Shown here in pieces: positions 1 through 12,249 of a stretch of DNA of 64,000 nucleotides (positions are counted from its first letter, which is position 1; each line of letters starts with the position of its first letter). The DNA comes from Trichopria drosophilae (lineage: Eukaryota; Arthropoda; Insecta; Hymenoptera; Diapriidae), in contig CM059582.1 in the NCBI GenBank assembly GCA_030407085.1, positions 66,029,501 through 66,093,500 of the forward strand. Direction: 5' to 3'. The notes beneath the pieces are model-generated. The model did not search any database, was not told the DNA's origin, and saw nothing but the letters and a program-made list of their open reading frames with translations. A program made the translations under genes and the position numbers.

Positions 1-3000
1 CCTCTAAAAATATCCAAGTTCGTTATAGTGAAATTTGGAGAAGACGAATGTTAGAAAAAAATTATCTTTTTATCCATCTCTGAAAAAAAATATGTTCTTT
101 CAAATAAAATTTAGAGAAGACGAGTGGGTTAGAAAGAAATTATTTCTTTGCCCATTTCTGAAAAATAACCAAGTTCGTTAAATTCAGAATTTAGAAGACA
201 AGTTCCAGAGAAACGCATTAAAAACGTTCCCGGAACGTTTTTGGAACGTTTCCATATTATTCGCCTCTGAAAATATCTAAGTTCGTTAGAGTGAAATTTG
301 GAGAAGACGAGTGTTAGAAAAAAATCTTTTTACCCATCTCTAAAAAATAAGCAGGTTCGTTCAATTCAGAATTTAGAAGACAAGTTCCAGAGAAACGTTT
401 TAAAAACGTTCCCGGAACGTTTTTGGAACGTTTCCATATTATTCGCCTCTGAAAATATCTAAGTTCGTTAGAGTGAAATTTGGAGAAGAGGAGTGTTAGA
501 AAAAAATCTATTTACCCATCTTTGAAAAATAAGCAGGTTCGTTCAATTCAGAATTTAGAAGACAAGTCCCAGAGAACGTTTTAAAAACTTTCCCGGAACG
601 TTTTTGGAACGTTTCAATCTTATTCGCCTCTAAAAATATCCAAGTTCGTTATAGTGAAATTTGGAGAAGACGAATATTAGAGAAAAATTATCTTTTTATC
701 CATCTCTGAAAAAAAATATGTTCTTTCAAATAAAATTTAAAGAAGTCCAGTGTTAGAAAGAAATTATTTCTTTGCCCATCTCTGAAAAATAACCAAGGTC
801 TTTCAATTTAGAATTCAGAATACAAGTCCTAGAGAAACGTTTTAAAAACGTTCCCGGAATGTTTTTGGAACGTTTCCATATTATTCGCCTTTAAAAATAT
901 CTAAGTTCGTTAAAGTGAAATTTAGAGAAGACGAATGTTAGAAAAAAATTATCTTTTTATCCATCTCTGAAAAAAAATATGTTCTTTAAAATAAAATTTA
1001 GAGAAGACGAGTGGGTTAGAAAGAAATTATTTCTTTGCCCATTTCTGAAAAATAACCAAGTTCGTTAAATTCAGAATTTAGAAGACAAGTTCCAGAGAAA
1101 CGTTTTAAAAACGTTCCCGGAACGTTTTTGGAACGTTTCCATATTATTCGCCTCTGAAAATATCTAAGTTCGTTAGAGTGAAATTTGGAGAAGACGAATG
1201 TTAGAAAAAAATTATCTTTTTATCCATCTCTGAAAAAAAATATGTTCTTTCAAATAAAATTTAGAGAAGACGAGTCCCAGAGAACGTTTTAAAAACTTTC
1301 CCGGAACGTTTTTGGAACGTTTCAATCTTATTCGCCTCTAAAAATATCCAAGTTCGTTATAGTGAAATTTGGAGAAGACGAATGTTAGAAAAAAATTATC
1401 TTTTTATCCATCTCTGAAAAAAAATATGTTCTTTCAAATAAAATTTAGAGAAGACGAGTGGGTTAGAAAGAAATTATTTCTTTGCCCATTTCTGAAAAAT
1501 AACCAAGTTCGTTAAATTCAGAATTTAGAAGACAAGTTCCAGAGAAACGTTTTAAAAACGTTCCCGGAACGTTTTTGGAACGTTTCCATATTATTCGCCT
1601 CTGAAAATATCTAAGTTCGTTAGAGTGAAATTTGGAGAAGAGGAGTGTTAGAAAAAAATCTATTTACCCATCTTTGAAAAATAAGCAGGTTCGTTCAATT
1701 CAGAATTTAGAAGACAAGTCCCAGAGAACGTTTTAAAAACTTTCCCGGAACGTTTTTGGAACGTTTCAATCTTATTCGCCTCTAAAAATATCCAAGTTCG
1801 TTATAGTGAAATTTGGAGAAGACGAATGTTAGAAAAAAATTATCTTTTTATCCATCTCTGAAAAAAAATATGTTCTTTCAAATAAAATTTAGAGAAGACG
1901 AGTGGGTTAGAAAGAAATTATTTCTTTGCCCATCTCTGAAAAATAACCAAGGTCTTTCAATTTAGAATTCAGAAGACAAGTTCCAGAGAAACGTTTTAAA
2001 AACGTTCCCTGAACGTTTTTGGAACGTTTCAATCTTATTCGCCTCTAAAAATATCCAAGTTCGTTATAGTGAAATTTGGAGAAGACGAATATTAGAGAAA
2101 AATTATCTTTTTATCCATCTCTGAAAAAAATATGTTCTTTAAAATAAAATTTTGAGAAGACGAGTGGGTTAGAAAGAAATTATTTCTTTGCCCATTTCTG
2201 AAAAATAACCAAGTTCGTTAAATTCAGAATTTAGAAGACAAGTTCCAGAGAAACGTTATAAAAACGTTCCCGGAACGTTTTTGGAACGTTTCAATCTTAT
2301 TCGCCTCTAAAAATATCCAAGTTCGTTATAGTGAAATTTGGAGAAGACGAATGTTAGAAAAAAATTATCTTTTTATCCATCTCTGAAAAAAAATATGTTC
2401 TTTCAAATAAAATTTAGAGAAGACGAGTGGGTTAGAAAGAAATTATTTCTTTGCCCATTTCTGAAAAATAACCAAGTTCGTTAAATTCAGAATTTAGAAG
2501 ACAAGTTCCAGAGAAACGTTTTAAAAACGTTCCCGGAACGTTTTTGGAACGTTTCCATATTATTCGCCTCTGAAAATATCTAAGTTCGTTAGAGTGAAAT
2601 TTGGAGAAGACGAGTGTTAGAAAAAAATCTATTTACCCCTCTCTGAAAAATAACCAAGTTCGTTAAATTCAGAATTTAGAAGACAAGTCCCATTCTTCTT
2701 CGCCTCTAAAAATATCCAAGTTCGTTATAGTGAAATTTGGAGAAGACGAATGTTAGAAAAAAATCTATTTACCCATCTTTGAAAAATAAGCAGGTTCGTT
2801 CAATTCAGAATTTAGAAGACAAGTCCCAGAGAACGTTTTAAAAACTTTCCCGGAACGTTTTTGGAACGTTTCAATCTTATTCGCCTCTAAAAATATCCAA
2901 GTTCGTTATAGTGAAATTTGGAGAAGACGAATGTTAGAAAAAAATTATCTTCTTATCCATCTCTGAAAAAAAATATGTTCTTTCAAATAAAATTTAGAGA

Positions 3001-4739
3001 AGACGAGTGGGTTAGAAAGAAATTATTTCTTTGCCCATCTCTGAAAAATAACCAAGGTCTTTCAATTTAGAATTCAGAAGACAAGTTCCAGAGAAACGTT
3101 TTAAAAACGTTCCCGGAACTTTTTTGGAACGTTTCCACATTATTCGCCTCTGAAAATATCTAAGTTCGTTAGAGTGAAATTTGGAGAAGACGAGTGTTAG
3201 AAAAAAATCTTTTTACCCATCTCTGAAAAATAAGCAGGTTCGTTCAATTCAGAATTTAGAAGACAAGTCCCAGAGAACGTTTTAAAAACTTTCCCGGAAC
3301 GTTTTTGGAATGTTTCCATATTATTCGCCTTTAAAAATATCTAAGTTCGTTAAAGTGAAATTTAGAGAAGACGAATGTTAGAAAAAAATTATATTTTTAT
3401 CCATCTCTGAAAAAAAATATGTTCTTTCAAATAAAATTGAGAGAAGACGAGTGGGTTAGAAAGAAATTATTTCTTTGCCCATTTCTGAAAAATAACCAAG
3501 TTCGTTAAATTCAGAATTTAGAAGACAAGTTCCAGAGAACGTTTTAAAAACGTTCCCGGAACGTTTTTGGAACGTTTCCATATTATTCGCCTCTAAAAAT
3601 ATCCAAGTTCGTTATAGTGAAATTTGGAGAAGACGAATATTAGAAAAAAATTATCTTTTTATCCATCTCTGAAAAAAAATATGTTCTTTCAAATAAAACT
3701 TAGAGAAGACCAGTGTTAGAAAGAAATTATTTCTTTGCCCATCTCTGAAAAATAACCAAGGTCTTTCAATTTAGAGTTCAGAAGACAAGTCCTAGAGAAA
3801 CGTTTTAAAAACGTTCCCGGAACGTTTTTGGAACGTTTCCATATTATTCGCCTCTGAAAATATCTAAGTTCGTTAGAGTGAAATTTGGAGAAGACGAGTG
3901 TTAGAAAAAAATCTTTTTACCCATCTCTGAAAAATAAGCAGGTTCGTTCAATTCAGAATTTAGAAGACAAGTCCCAGAGAACGTTTTAAAAACTTTCCCG
4001 GAACGTTTTTGGAACGTTTGAATCTTATTCGCCTCTAAAAATATCCAAGTTCGTTATAGTGAAATTTGGAGAAGACGAGTGTTAGAAAAAAATCTTTTTA
4101 CCCATCTCTGAAAAATAAGCAGGTTCGTTCAATTCAGAATTTAGAAGACAAGTTCCAGAGAAACGTTTTAAAAACGTTCCCGGAACGTTTTTGGAACGTT
4201 TTCATCTTATTCGCCTCTAAAAATATCCAAGTTCGTTATAGTGAAATTTGGAGAAGACGAGTGTTAGAAAAAAATCTTTTTACCCATCTCTGAAAAACAA
4301 GCAGGTTCGTTCAATTCAGAATTTAGAAGACAAGTCCCAGAGAAACGTTTTAAAAACTTTCCCGGAACGTTTTTGGAATGTTTCCATATTATTCGCCTTT
4401 AAAAATATCTAAGTTCGTTAAAGTGAAATTTGGAGAAGGCGAGTGTTAGAAAAAATCTTCTTACCCATCTCTGAAAAATAACCAAGTTCGTTAAATTCAG
4501 AATTTAGAAGACAAGTCCCATTCTTCTTCGCCTTTAAAAATATCCAAGTTCATTATAGTGAAATTTGGAGAAGACGAATGTTAGAAAAAAATTATCTTTT
4601 TATCCATCTCTGAAAAAAAATATGTTCTTTCAAATAAAATTTAGAGAAGACGAGTGGGTTAGAAAGAAATTATTTCTTTGCCCATTTCTGAAAAATAACC
4701 AAGGTCTTTCAATTTAGAATTCAGAAGACAAGTTCCAGA
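1..4739. repeat. Satellite A array, block 1
   Basis: Tandem array that starts before the window. Landmark spacing of the ACGTTCCCGG/ACTTTCCCGG motif (224, 406, 587, 848, 1111, 1295, 1558) gives two monomer lengths, about 182 bp and about 262 bp. The long form contains one extra sub-block of roughly 80 bp. The sub-blocks resemble one another (each has an 'AAGTTCGTT..AGTGAAATTTGGAGAAGACGA'-like stretch), so the monomer itself grew by internal duplication. Most monomers carry an odd-centred dyad: AAAAACGTTCC, one base, then its complement; in a subset the left arm is mutated to ACTTTCC. Short ORFs here (for example 4066-4293) are chance reading through repeat units. Confidence 0.95.
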
Positions 4740-4750
4740 GAAACGTTTTA
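4740..4750. repeat. Target-site duplication of family A copy 1 (left)
   Basis: GAAACGTTTTA at the 3' (tail) side of the element. The same 11 bases recur at 9559-9569 at the 5' side. The same pair is present at 11995-12005 and 16814-16824 around copy 2, showing that both copies derive from one insertion event. Confidence 0.9.
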
Positions 4751-4994
4751 ATGTATGTATGTATATGTTTATTTCCCTTAAATCAGAATACAAAAATTCT
4801 ATTGGGAAAGAGGTTTTGTTCCCTGATTATAATCTATGACGCTATAATTACAATAAAGATACAATAAAAATTACAATAAAAAGAAGCGCGAACGCAGAGC
4901 CAATGCCGCTTATAAACAATGTACATTACTAGTTATTCGCACAAAGGTAAACGCCGGTACATTAAAAAGAAAAAAGGATAAAGAAGACACGCTC

Positions 4995-7900
4995 TTACGG
5001 GTTTAACAAATAAGACCTTCTACGGAAACAGCTTTTCGCGAAATAATAGAGAATCTTCGCTGCCTCAAGGTCTTCGGTCGCCAGCAAAATGAGCAGTGGG
5101 TTCGACGCGGAGCACTCACCCAATCTCGCACTTCTGCGTAGACGTTCCCGACACGTTTCAGCATGCGGACAATTACCTAAAAAATGATATAGGGTATCAT
5201 TTTCATCCACGTTACAGAGCGGGCAATTCGCAGTTGGGTCAAACTTAAAAATAGCTTGGTCGAGAACGAAAAATCGCAGATGCACCCCAGAGTCGCTCTA
5301 GGCAAACGGAAAACACGCTTGAAGAATTCAATCTGTATTGCTTCAAGATGCTCAAAGTATTGAAGGGCCCAAAATGGGACGGCATAGAGCAACACCGAGA
5401 TGATCATCGCCTGATATACTTTCAGGACACCTGCCCACGCATCCGCCTTCACCGAGGCCACCAGCGCGAGGACAGAGGCAGACGCCTGTTGCGTCCTCAT
5501 TATGGCGTCCTCGGCAGCCCTGCGACCCCTTGCCGACGACGAGATGATTATGCCTAGATATCTGTAAACGGGGACTATCTCAACCGGATTCCCTGCATAT
5601 GTAAAATATCTTGAGGCCGCGTCAAGGCCTCCACCTTTTCTGAAAATGACTATTTTAGTTTTATCAGTATTGACAGTAAGTGAGTTTTGGAGGCAGTATT
5701 CCTCTAGAATACGGAGCTTTGCCTTTAAGTCCACCGGAGAGTAGGCAAAAATCGTCAGGTCGTCGGCAAAAAGCAACATCAGAAGGTCGTACGTCCGCGT
5801 GATGTCGATACCTCTCAACCCTCGTGTACGAAAATAATCCGGCATGTCGGCGAGAAAGAGAATAAAAAGGAGAGGGCTAATAATTTCTCCTTGCAGTACA
5901 CCGATAGAAACTCGAAAGTGTTCGGAGACAGTCCCCGCATTCGTGGTGAAGACCATTGCGTTCGAGTACATAGCCTTTAACAATCAAATCATTTTGGCAC
6001 TTAGACCGAGGCTGTAGAGCTTTTGCCACAGAAGATCGTGGGGGATGGAATCGAAGGCTCGGCGGAAATCGACAAAAGGGGCGTAACATTTCGCGGCCTT
6101 ATGTCTTAAATGAATCCGGCAGGCGGCAAGGAGGGTGAAGATATTATCCTCAGTTGAACGACCTCTCCTGAAACCAGACTGCTCTGTGGGAAGAACGTTG
6201 GATTGAGTTGCCCAGGATTCCATCCTCGCCACAATGATCTGGGAAAGCAATTTCAAGAAGGCATTTGTAAAGGCTATCGCTCTATAATTCTCCGGATTAT
6301 TTCTATCACCTTTCTTAAAGAGCATGAACAAGCTGGCACTCATCCAACCTTCTGGAAATCTCTCATGCAAAAAGATGTAATTTAAAAGGTCGAGGGTGTA
6401 TCTATGCCATTGATCATCAAGCAATTTGAGAAGCTCAGCAGGAATACCGTCCGGACCGGTAGCCTTGCCGGTTTTCAGCTTGCCCATGCTCCTCAGGAAT
6501 TCCTGTTCCGTAATGGGGGAATCAAGTACGCTGTCATAAGTGCCAAAGAAAGTAACCGCGGAGATACAAATAGTCGGATAAAGAGTTGACAGGTGCGCAT
6601 TCCACGATTCAATGGAGATTTCCGGGGTTCTCTTTAGAGCACGTCTGAGGGTGCGGATCGTAGACCAGAACGTGCTGGCATCCTTTACCGCAGCAAACTT
6701 GTCGGTAATTTTTGCAGCGTGAAGCTTTTTTGATTTCGCGATAACCGAAATGTATCGCTTTTTAGCAGCCAGATATTCGAATTCCGATTGTAGAGAGAAA
6801 CTGGTGCGTAGTGCGGTAAGAGCCAGGTTCATTGCTTGCCGTGCTTGCCGGCAATCTCCATTAAACCACGGCATGTTTTGACGCGAGGATTGGCGAGTGA
6901 CGTACGAAACTCGCAAAAGTCCGGCGGTTGTAGCTACCTCCGACAGGGCCGAGGAGATAAGGGGGAGGATCGTATCAAAAGGCTGGTTGACAAAATCTGT
7001 AGCAGGCGGGCTGCTGCTAGATAATGCTTCTTTAAAATTGCGGGATCCTTCCGGATTTATGAAGAGCCTCCGTCCTCCTCCTCGACCCGTCAAGGGTGGC
7101 GAAATCTCATATCGTAAAATAGATACATCCAGACTTATAACGACGGACAGGTGGTCTGAGCCCCCGTGAATCGTTCCAATTTCAAGATTACTCACAAAGG
7201 GAAGGTGAGAACCGGAGATCCAGACCAAGTCTATCGTGCTACGACCTCGCTCATTTAAATAAGTAAAGTTGGCCGGAGAATCTGAACTCGCACGCCCGTT
7301 TAAAAGTACTAGGTTATTGTTGTTCATAAAATTGTACAATAGGACGCCACGGTCATTATACGTAATATCACGAGAACATCTGTCGCGAGCGAGAAGCGAA
7401 CCATCGAAAAGATCGGCGAAGACCCGTTCGAGATCGAGAAAGCCCACCCGAGAGTTGAAGTCACCGCCAAGTATAAAAATAGCTGTGGGATAGGAGATAA
7501 GGAGTTTATCTATGGTGAATTGCAATAAGTCAAGGAGGAGTGAGAGGTTTGTGGTAGGAGCGAGATAGAACGAACCGATAATAACATACAATGGAGCAGT
7601 TTTAACCAGAGAAAAAATCCAATTGGGGGTGACCTCAAGAGACTCAGGTGAGCCCTGCGACGGTATAATCGTAAGTAGACCACCACTGTACCTACCCCTG
7701 GAGCCCTCACGCGATGCTGGCGAGTTGATGAAGATGTGGCCCTGGAATTGCGGCAATGTTACGTCGTCGTGTCTCCAGGTCTCGCAGATACAGGCAATGT
7801 TGGCAGCAGCTGTGTCGATTAGGGCAAGATTCTGCGGACCATGAATATTCCAGAACAAGACCGAAGTTTTCTGGGCCTTTGCCGCCATTAAATGTCCATC

Positions 7901-8000
7901 ATCCCTAGTTGACCTTGACGGCGGCGGTGGCGACACGAGTGATCGAGGAACGAGTCGAAGAGCAAGGTTTGAGGTGACACGGCAACCGCCCCTAACCCTG
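4995..8000 (-). pseudogene. ORF2 (endonuclease-reverse transcriptase) of family A copy 1, broken
   Basis: Numbering from the GTG-initiated reading at 7936: the endonuclease domain shows WN (residue 30), CETW (E52), GGDFN (D159, N161), DLVW (about 236) and SDH (260-262). The RT has GPDGIPAE (about 494), FKKG, GFRRGRSTEDN, motif A FVDFRRAFD (D623), then after a break motif B LQGEIISPLLF and motif C FADD. Lesion 1 is an in-frame TGA at 5986-5984, where relatives have Arg. Lesion 2 is a junction at about 5285-5300: RLPRAT is joined almost directly to LRFFVLDQ with a frame change, removing about 150 residues that the family B and C copies retain. The last part (5285-4995) has a CPLC..H..C knuckle. 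Hence not functional. Confidence 0.93.
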
Positions 8001-8001
8001 C

Positions 8002-9047
8002 TTACAGGGACGGTAGGCGGCCGTTTTTTGGATCGCTGCGTACTGAAGGTTCATTGGATGACGATGAAGCAACCTGTTTTGTAAAAGGTGCCGTATTCAC
8101 GCATGTAAAAGCGCCTTGCTCTTCAGACCAGGTATGCCATACACCATCCACCTGAACCCGAAGATGTCTTCTCTCCACCTTTTTGCCCTCTTTTATTGCT
8201 TGCCTGGCCAGTTGACGGGCATGAAAGGCTATCTTCTCCTCGTGTTTAGTTTGGTCGCCCGTGATAAAAATATTGCTATTCTTGCCAAGAGACGAGCGTT
8301 TGTTGGCCAGTATCTGAGCTCTGGCACGGGCTGACGTTAGTTCAACCATGATGGTAGGTGGTTGTTTTTTTATGACATACGCAACGTCAACTACATTCTC
8401 CAGGTTGAAGGTAGATTGGAGAAATTGTTCTACCGCGGCGGAAGTGTCACCAGAAGACTGAAGGCCTTTTATGATTAGGTTTTTTTTCTTGAGCCCTTAT
8501 CTTGCTTCTCCAGCCGCATCGTTAACTGACGAATTTGTTCGTCTTTTTTTGCTAAGTCTTCTTTAAGGCCCGAAATTTCATCGATTACCTCCGTCTTAAA
8601 AGAGGAAAACGCATTTAGCAATTGCGTGGTGTCAGTTCTTCTTTCCAAATTAGCGTCATCAATTTTATTGTTGACAGCGTCAATTCTGACAGAAAGAGCA
8701 CCAATTATGGAGTCCTGCAAATGTTGGATTGCTGCTAGATCCATGTTCGCGTTTGAAGATGAAGGCACGGGGGCTGACAGCGAAGATGCTCTTAATCTAA
8801 TTTTCGCAAATTGCGAATTGTCATTCTCCGATTTCGGCGAACGCTGGCGCTTTGAGGCTTCGTAGAAGTGCGTAATAGTAGACTGCTCGGGACTATTACG
8901 CGATGACTATCTCAATGCAGCCGGCGGGCGCCCCACTGCAGGTGCTGAAAGCGGGGGTACTGCGGCTAGCTCGTCCCTATTGCCAATCGACGCAGCAGTA
9001 GGCGTTGACACTGAGCGTGACGGCGAGGGAATCCCCTCTTGTGACAT
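8002..9047 (-). pseudogene. ORF1 (RNA-binding chaperone-like) of family A copy 1, broken
   Basis: In non-LTR elements ORF1 protein binds element RNA in cytoplasmic particles. The best start is the ATG at 9047-9045 (protein begins MSQEG), about 510 bp inside the element. A Ser/Pro-rich N-terminus is followed by KRQRSP, then a charged heptad-like stretch (codons around 8768-8500) that looks like a coiled coil, then an RRM/C-terminal-like part beginning after the RKK motif (8480-8002). Two lesions: an in-frame TAG at 8909-8907, and a one-base frameshift in an A-run near 8480. The plus-strand family B ORF1 aligns across both points and keeps one frame, with RKKN at the A-run and the same spacing after it. 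ORF1 ends with TAA at 8004-8002 and ORF2 is open in the next frame through this point. Confidence 0.82.
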
Positions 9048-9558
9048 AGACGAGTTCCCGCGCGTGCTACTTCACCCGAACACTAGGGAAGGGAGCAGAG
9101 AGCGCTGTATGACGTGGTTTCGGAAGCTACGTCACCCGGGTGCGCACTGAAAAGTGCGCGCTGTGCTTTTCTGTTTTTCACGACCGCATGGTATCAATGC
9201 ACGGTAGAATGCAATAAGAGGAGAAAAGCACTACCACAATTCCCCAACAGAATTCAGGGCCCGACGTATGCGCGCGGACGGAGAGTATACAATTTTGAGC
9301 GAGGCAAGGTCCTCCGAAACGTCAAAAAAATGACACTTTTAGGTTATGTGAATAGTCTTGAAATCAGCACAGAGCCAAAAAATCTAAAGTGCGCAGATGC
9401 CACAGAATCAAAGTATTTATCCAGACTCCCCACAAAAACTCGCCGGTTCCGGATCACTTCGCACCACACAAAAACTCACAGTGTGAAAAAAAAGCGATAT
9501 AATTATCGGAGTACGGTAGACTGCGTGCTGTCAGTTTCGCAACCGGAAACGAACCTGG

Positions 9559-11994
9559 GAAACGTTTTAAAAACGTTCCCGGAACGTTTTTGGCTCGTTT
9601 TCATATTATTCGCCTCTGAAAATATCTAAGTTCGTTAAAGTGAAATTTGGAGAAGACGAGTGTTAGAAAAAAAAATCTTTTTACCCTTCCCTGAAAAATA
9701 ACCAAGTTCGTTCAATTCAGAATTTAGAAGACAAGTCCCAGAGAAACGTTTTAAAAGAGTTCCCTGAACGTTTTTGGAACGTTTCAGTATTAGTCGCCTC
9801 TAAAAATATCCAAGTTCGTTATAGTGAAATTTGGCGAAGACGAATGTTAGAAAAAAATTATCTTTTTATCCATCTCTGAAAAAAAATATGTTCTTTCAAA
9901 TAAAATTTAGAGAAACGAGTGGGTTAGAAAGAAATTATTTCTTTGCCCATTTCTGAAAAATAACCAAGTTCATTAAATTCAGAATTTAGAAGACAAGTTC
10001 CAGAGAAACGTTTTAAAAACGTTCCTGGAACGTTTTTGGAACTTTTCCATATTATTCGCCTCTGAAAATATCTATGTTCGTTAGAGTGAAATTTGGAGAA
10101 GACGAGTGTTAGAAAAAAATCTTTTTACCCATCTCTGAAAAATAAGCAGGTTCGTTCAATTCAGAATTTAGAAGACAAGTCCCAGAGAACGTTTTAAAAA
10201 CTTTCCCGGAACGTTTTTGGAAGGTTTCCATATTATTCGCCTTTAAAAATATCTAAGTTCGTTAAAGTGAAATTTAGAGAAGACGAATGTTAGAAAGAAA
10301 TTATCTTTTTATCCATCTCTGAAAAAAATATGTTCTTTCAAATAAAATTTAGAGAAATCGAGTGGGTTAGAAAGAAATTATTTCTTTGCCCATCTCTGAA
10401 AAATAACCAAGTTCGTTAAATTCAGAATTTAGAAGATAAGTTTCAGAGAAACGTTTTAAAAACGTTCCCGGAACGTTTTTGGATCGTTTTCATATTATTC
10501 GCCTCTGAAAATATCTAAGTACGTTAGAGTGAAATTTGGAGAAGACGAGTGTTAGAAAAAAATCTTTTTACCCATCTCTGAAAAATAAGCAGGTTCGTTC
10601 AATTCAGAATTTAGAAGACAAGTCCCAGAGAACGTTTTAAAAACTTTCCCGGAACGTTTTTGGAATGTTTCCATATTATTCGCCTTTAAAAATATCTAAG
10701 TTCGTTAAAGTGAAATTTAGAGAAGACGAGTGTTAGAAAAAAATCTTTTTACCCATCTCTGAAAAATAAGCAGGTTCGTTCAATTCAGAATTTAGAAGAC
10801 AAGTCCCAGAGAAACGTTTTAAAAACTTTCCCGGAACGTTTTTGGAACGTTTCCATATTATTCGCCTTTAAAAATATCTAAGTTCGTTAAAGTGAAATTT
10901 AGAGAAGACGAATGTTAGAAAGAAATTATCTTTTTATCCATCTCTGAAAAAAATATGTTCTTTCAAATAAAATTTAGAGAAATCGAGTGGGTTAGAAAGA
11001 AATTATTTCTTTGCCCATTTCTGAAAATTAACCAAGTTCGTTAAATTCAGAATTTAGAAGACAAGTTTCAGAGAAACGTTTTAAAAACGTTCCCGGAACG
11101 TTTTTGGAACGTTTTCATATTATTCGCCTCTGAAAATATCTAAGTTCGTTGGAGTGAAATTTGGAGAAGACGAGTGTTAGAAAAAAATCTTTTTACCCAT
11201 CTCTGAAAAATAAGCAGGTTCGTTCAATTCAGAATTTAGAAGACAAGTCCCAGAGAAACGTTTTAAAAACTTTCCCGGAACGTTTTTGGAAGGTTTCCAT
11301 ATTATTCGCCTTTAAAAATATCTAAGTTCGTTAAAGTGAAATTTAGAGAAGACGAATGTTAGAAAGAAATTATCTTTTTATCCAACTCTGAAAAAAATAT
11401 GTTCTTTCAAATAAAATTTAGAGAAGACGAGTGTTAGAAAGAAATTATTTCTTTGCCCATCTCTGAAAAATAACCAAGTTCGTTCAATCCAGAATTTAGA
11501 AGACAAGTCTCAGAGAAGCGTTTTAAAAACGTTCCCGGAACGTTTTTGGAACGTTTCCATATTATTCACCTTTAAAAATATCTAAGTTTGTTAAAGTGGA
11601 ATTTAGAGAAGACGAATGTTAGAAAGAAATTATCTTTTTATCCATCTCTGAAAAAAAATATGTTCTTTCAAATAAAATTTAGAGAAGACGAGTGGGTTAG
11701 AAAGAAATTATTTCTTTGCCCATTTCTGAAAAATAACCAAGTTCGTTAAATTCAGAATTTAGAAGACAAGTCCCATTCTTCTTCGCCTTTAAAAATATCC
11801 AAGTTCATTATAGTGAAATTTGGAGAAGACGAATGTTAGAAAAAAATTATCTTTTTATCCATCTCTGAAAAAAAATACGTTCTTTCAAATAAAATTTAGA
11901 GAAGACGAGTGGGTTAGAAAGAAATTATTTCTTTGCCCATTTCTGAAAAATAACCAAGGTCTTTCAATTTAGAATTCAGAAGACAAGTACCAGA
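9559..11994. repeat. Satellite A array, block 2
   Basis: Continuation of the satellite interrupted by family A copy 1: the right flank picks up exactly where the 11-bp target-site duplication ends. Monomer lengths and variants match block 1, including AGTCCC and AGTTCC spellings before the dyad. About 9570-11734 is repeated near-identically at 16825-18985. Confidence 0.93.
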
Positions 11995-12249
11995 GAAACG
12001 TTTTAATGTATGTATGTATATGTTTATTTCCCTTAAATCAGAATACAAAAATTCTATTGGGAAAGAGGTTTTGTTCCCTGATTATAATCTATGACGCTAT
12101 AATTACAATAAAGATACAATAAAAATTACAATAAAAAGAAGCGCGAACGCAGAGCCTATGCCGCTTATAAACAATGTACATTACTAGTTATTCGCACAAA
12201 GGTAAACGCCGGTACATTAAAAAGAAAAAAGGATAAAGAAGACACGCTC

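Larger units (their letters stand above)
4751..9558 (-). mobile_element. Non-LTR retrotransposon, family A, copy 1
   Basis: A 4.8-kb element reading right to left: GC-rich 5' UTR (about 9558-9048), ORF1, ORF2, and a 3' end with an ATAC/TACA short-repeat tail (seen as ATGTATGTATGTA at 4751-4763). It is flanked by an 11-bp target-site duplication GAAACGTTTTA (4740-4750 and 9559-9569) and sits inside a satellite A monomer, whose sequence continues on the right. The ORF order (coiled-coil ORF1, then apurinic-type endonuclease plus reverse transcriptase with a C-terminal CCHC) fits the CR1/L2/Jockey-type superfamily; I cannot fix the clade by eye. Coding lesions make it inactive. Confidence 0.93.

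Noticed and set aside
4066..4293. 75-codon ORF in satellite A
   Set aside because: Pure tandem-repeat sequence; neighbouring monomers carry stops in the same frame.
1..4739. CRISPR-like array
   Set aside because: Repeats are directly tandem with no unique spacers, in a eukaryotic setting full of retroelements.
9114..9629. 171-codon plus-strand ORF (and its duplicate at 16369-16884)
   Set aside because: Lies antisense to the family A 5' UTR and runs into satellite A. It spans the insertion junction and has no domain, so chance is the better explanation.
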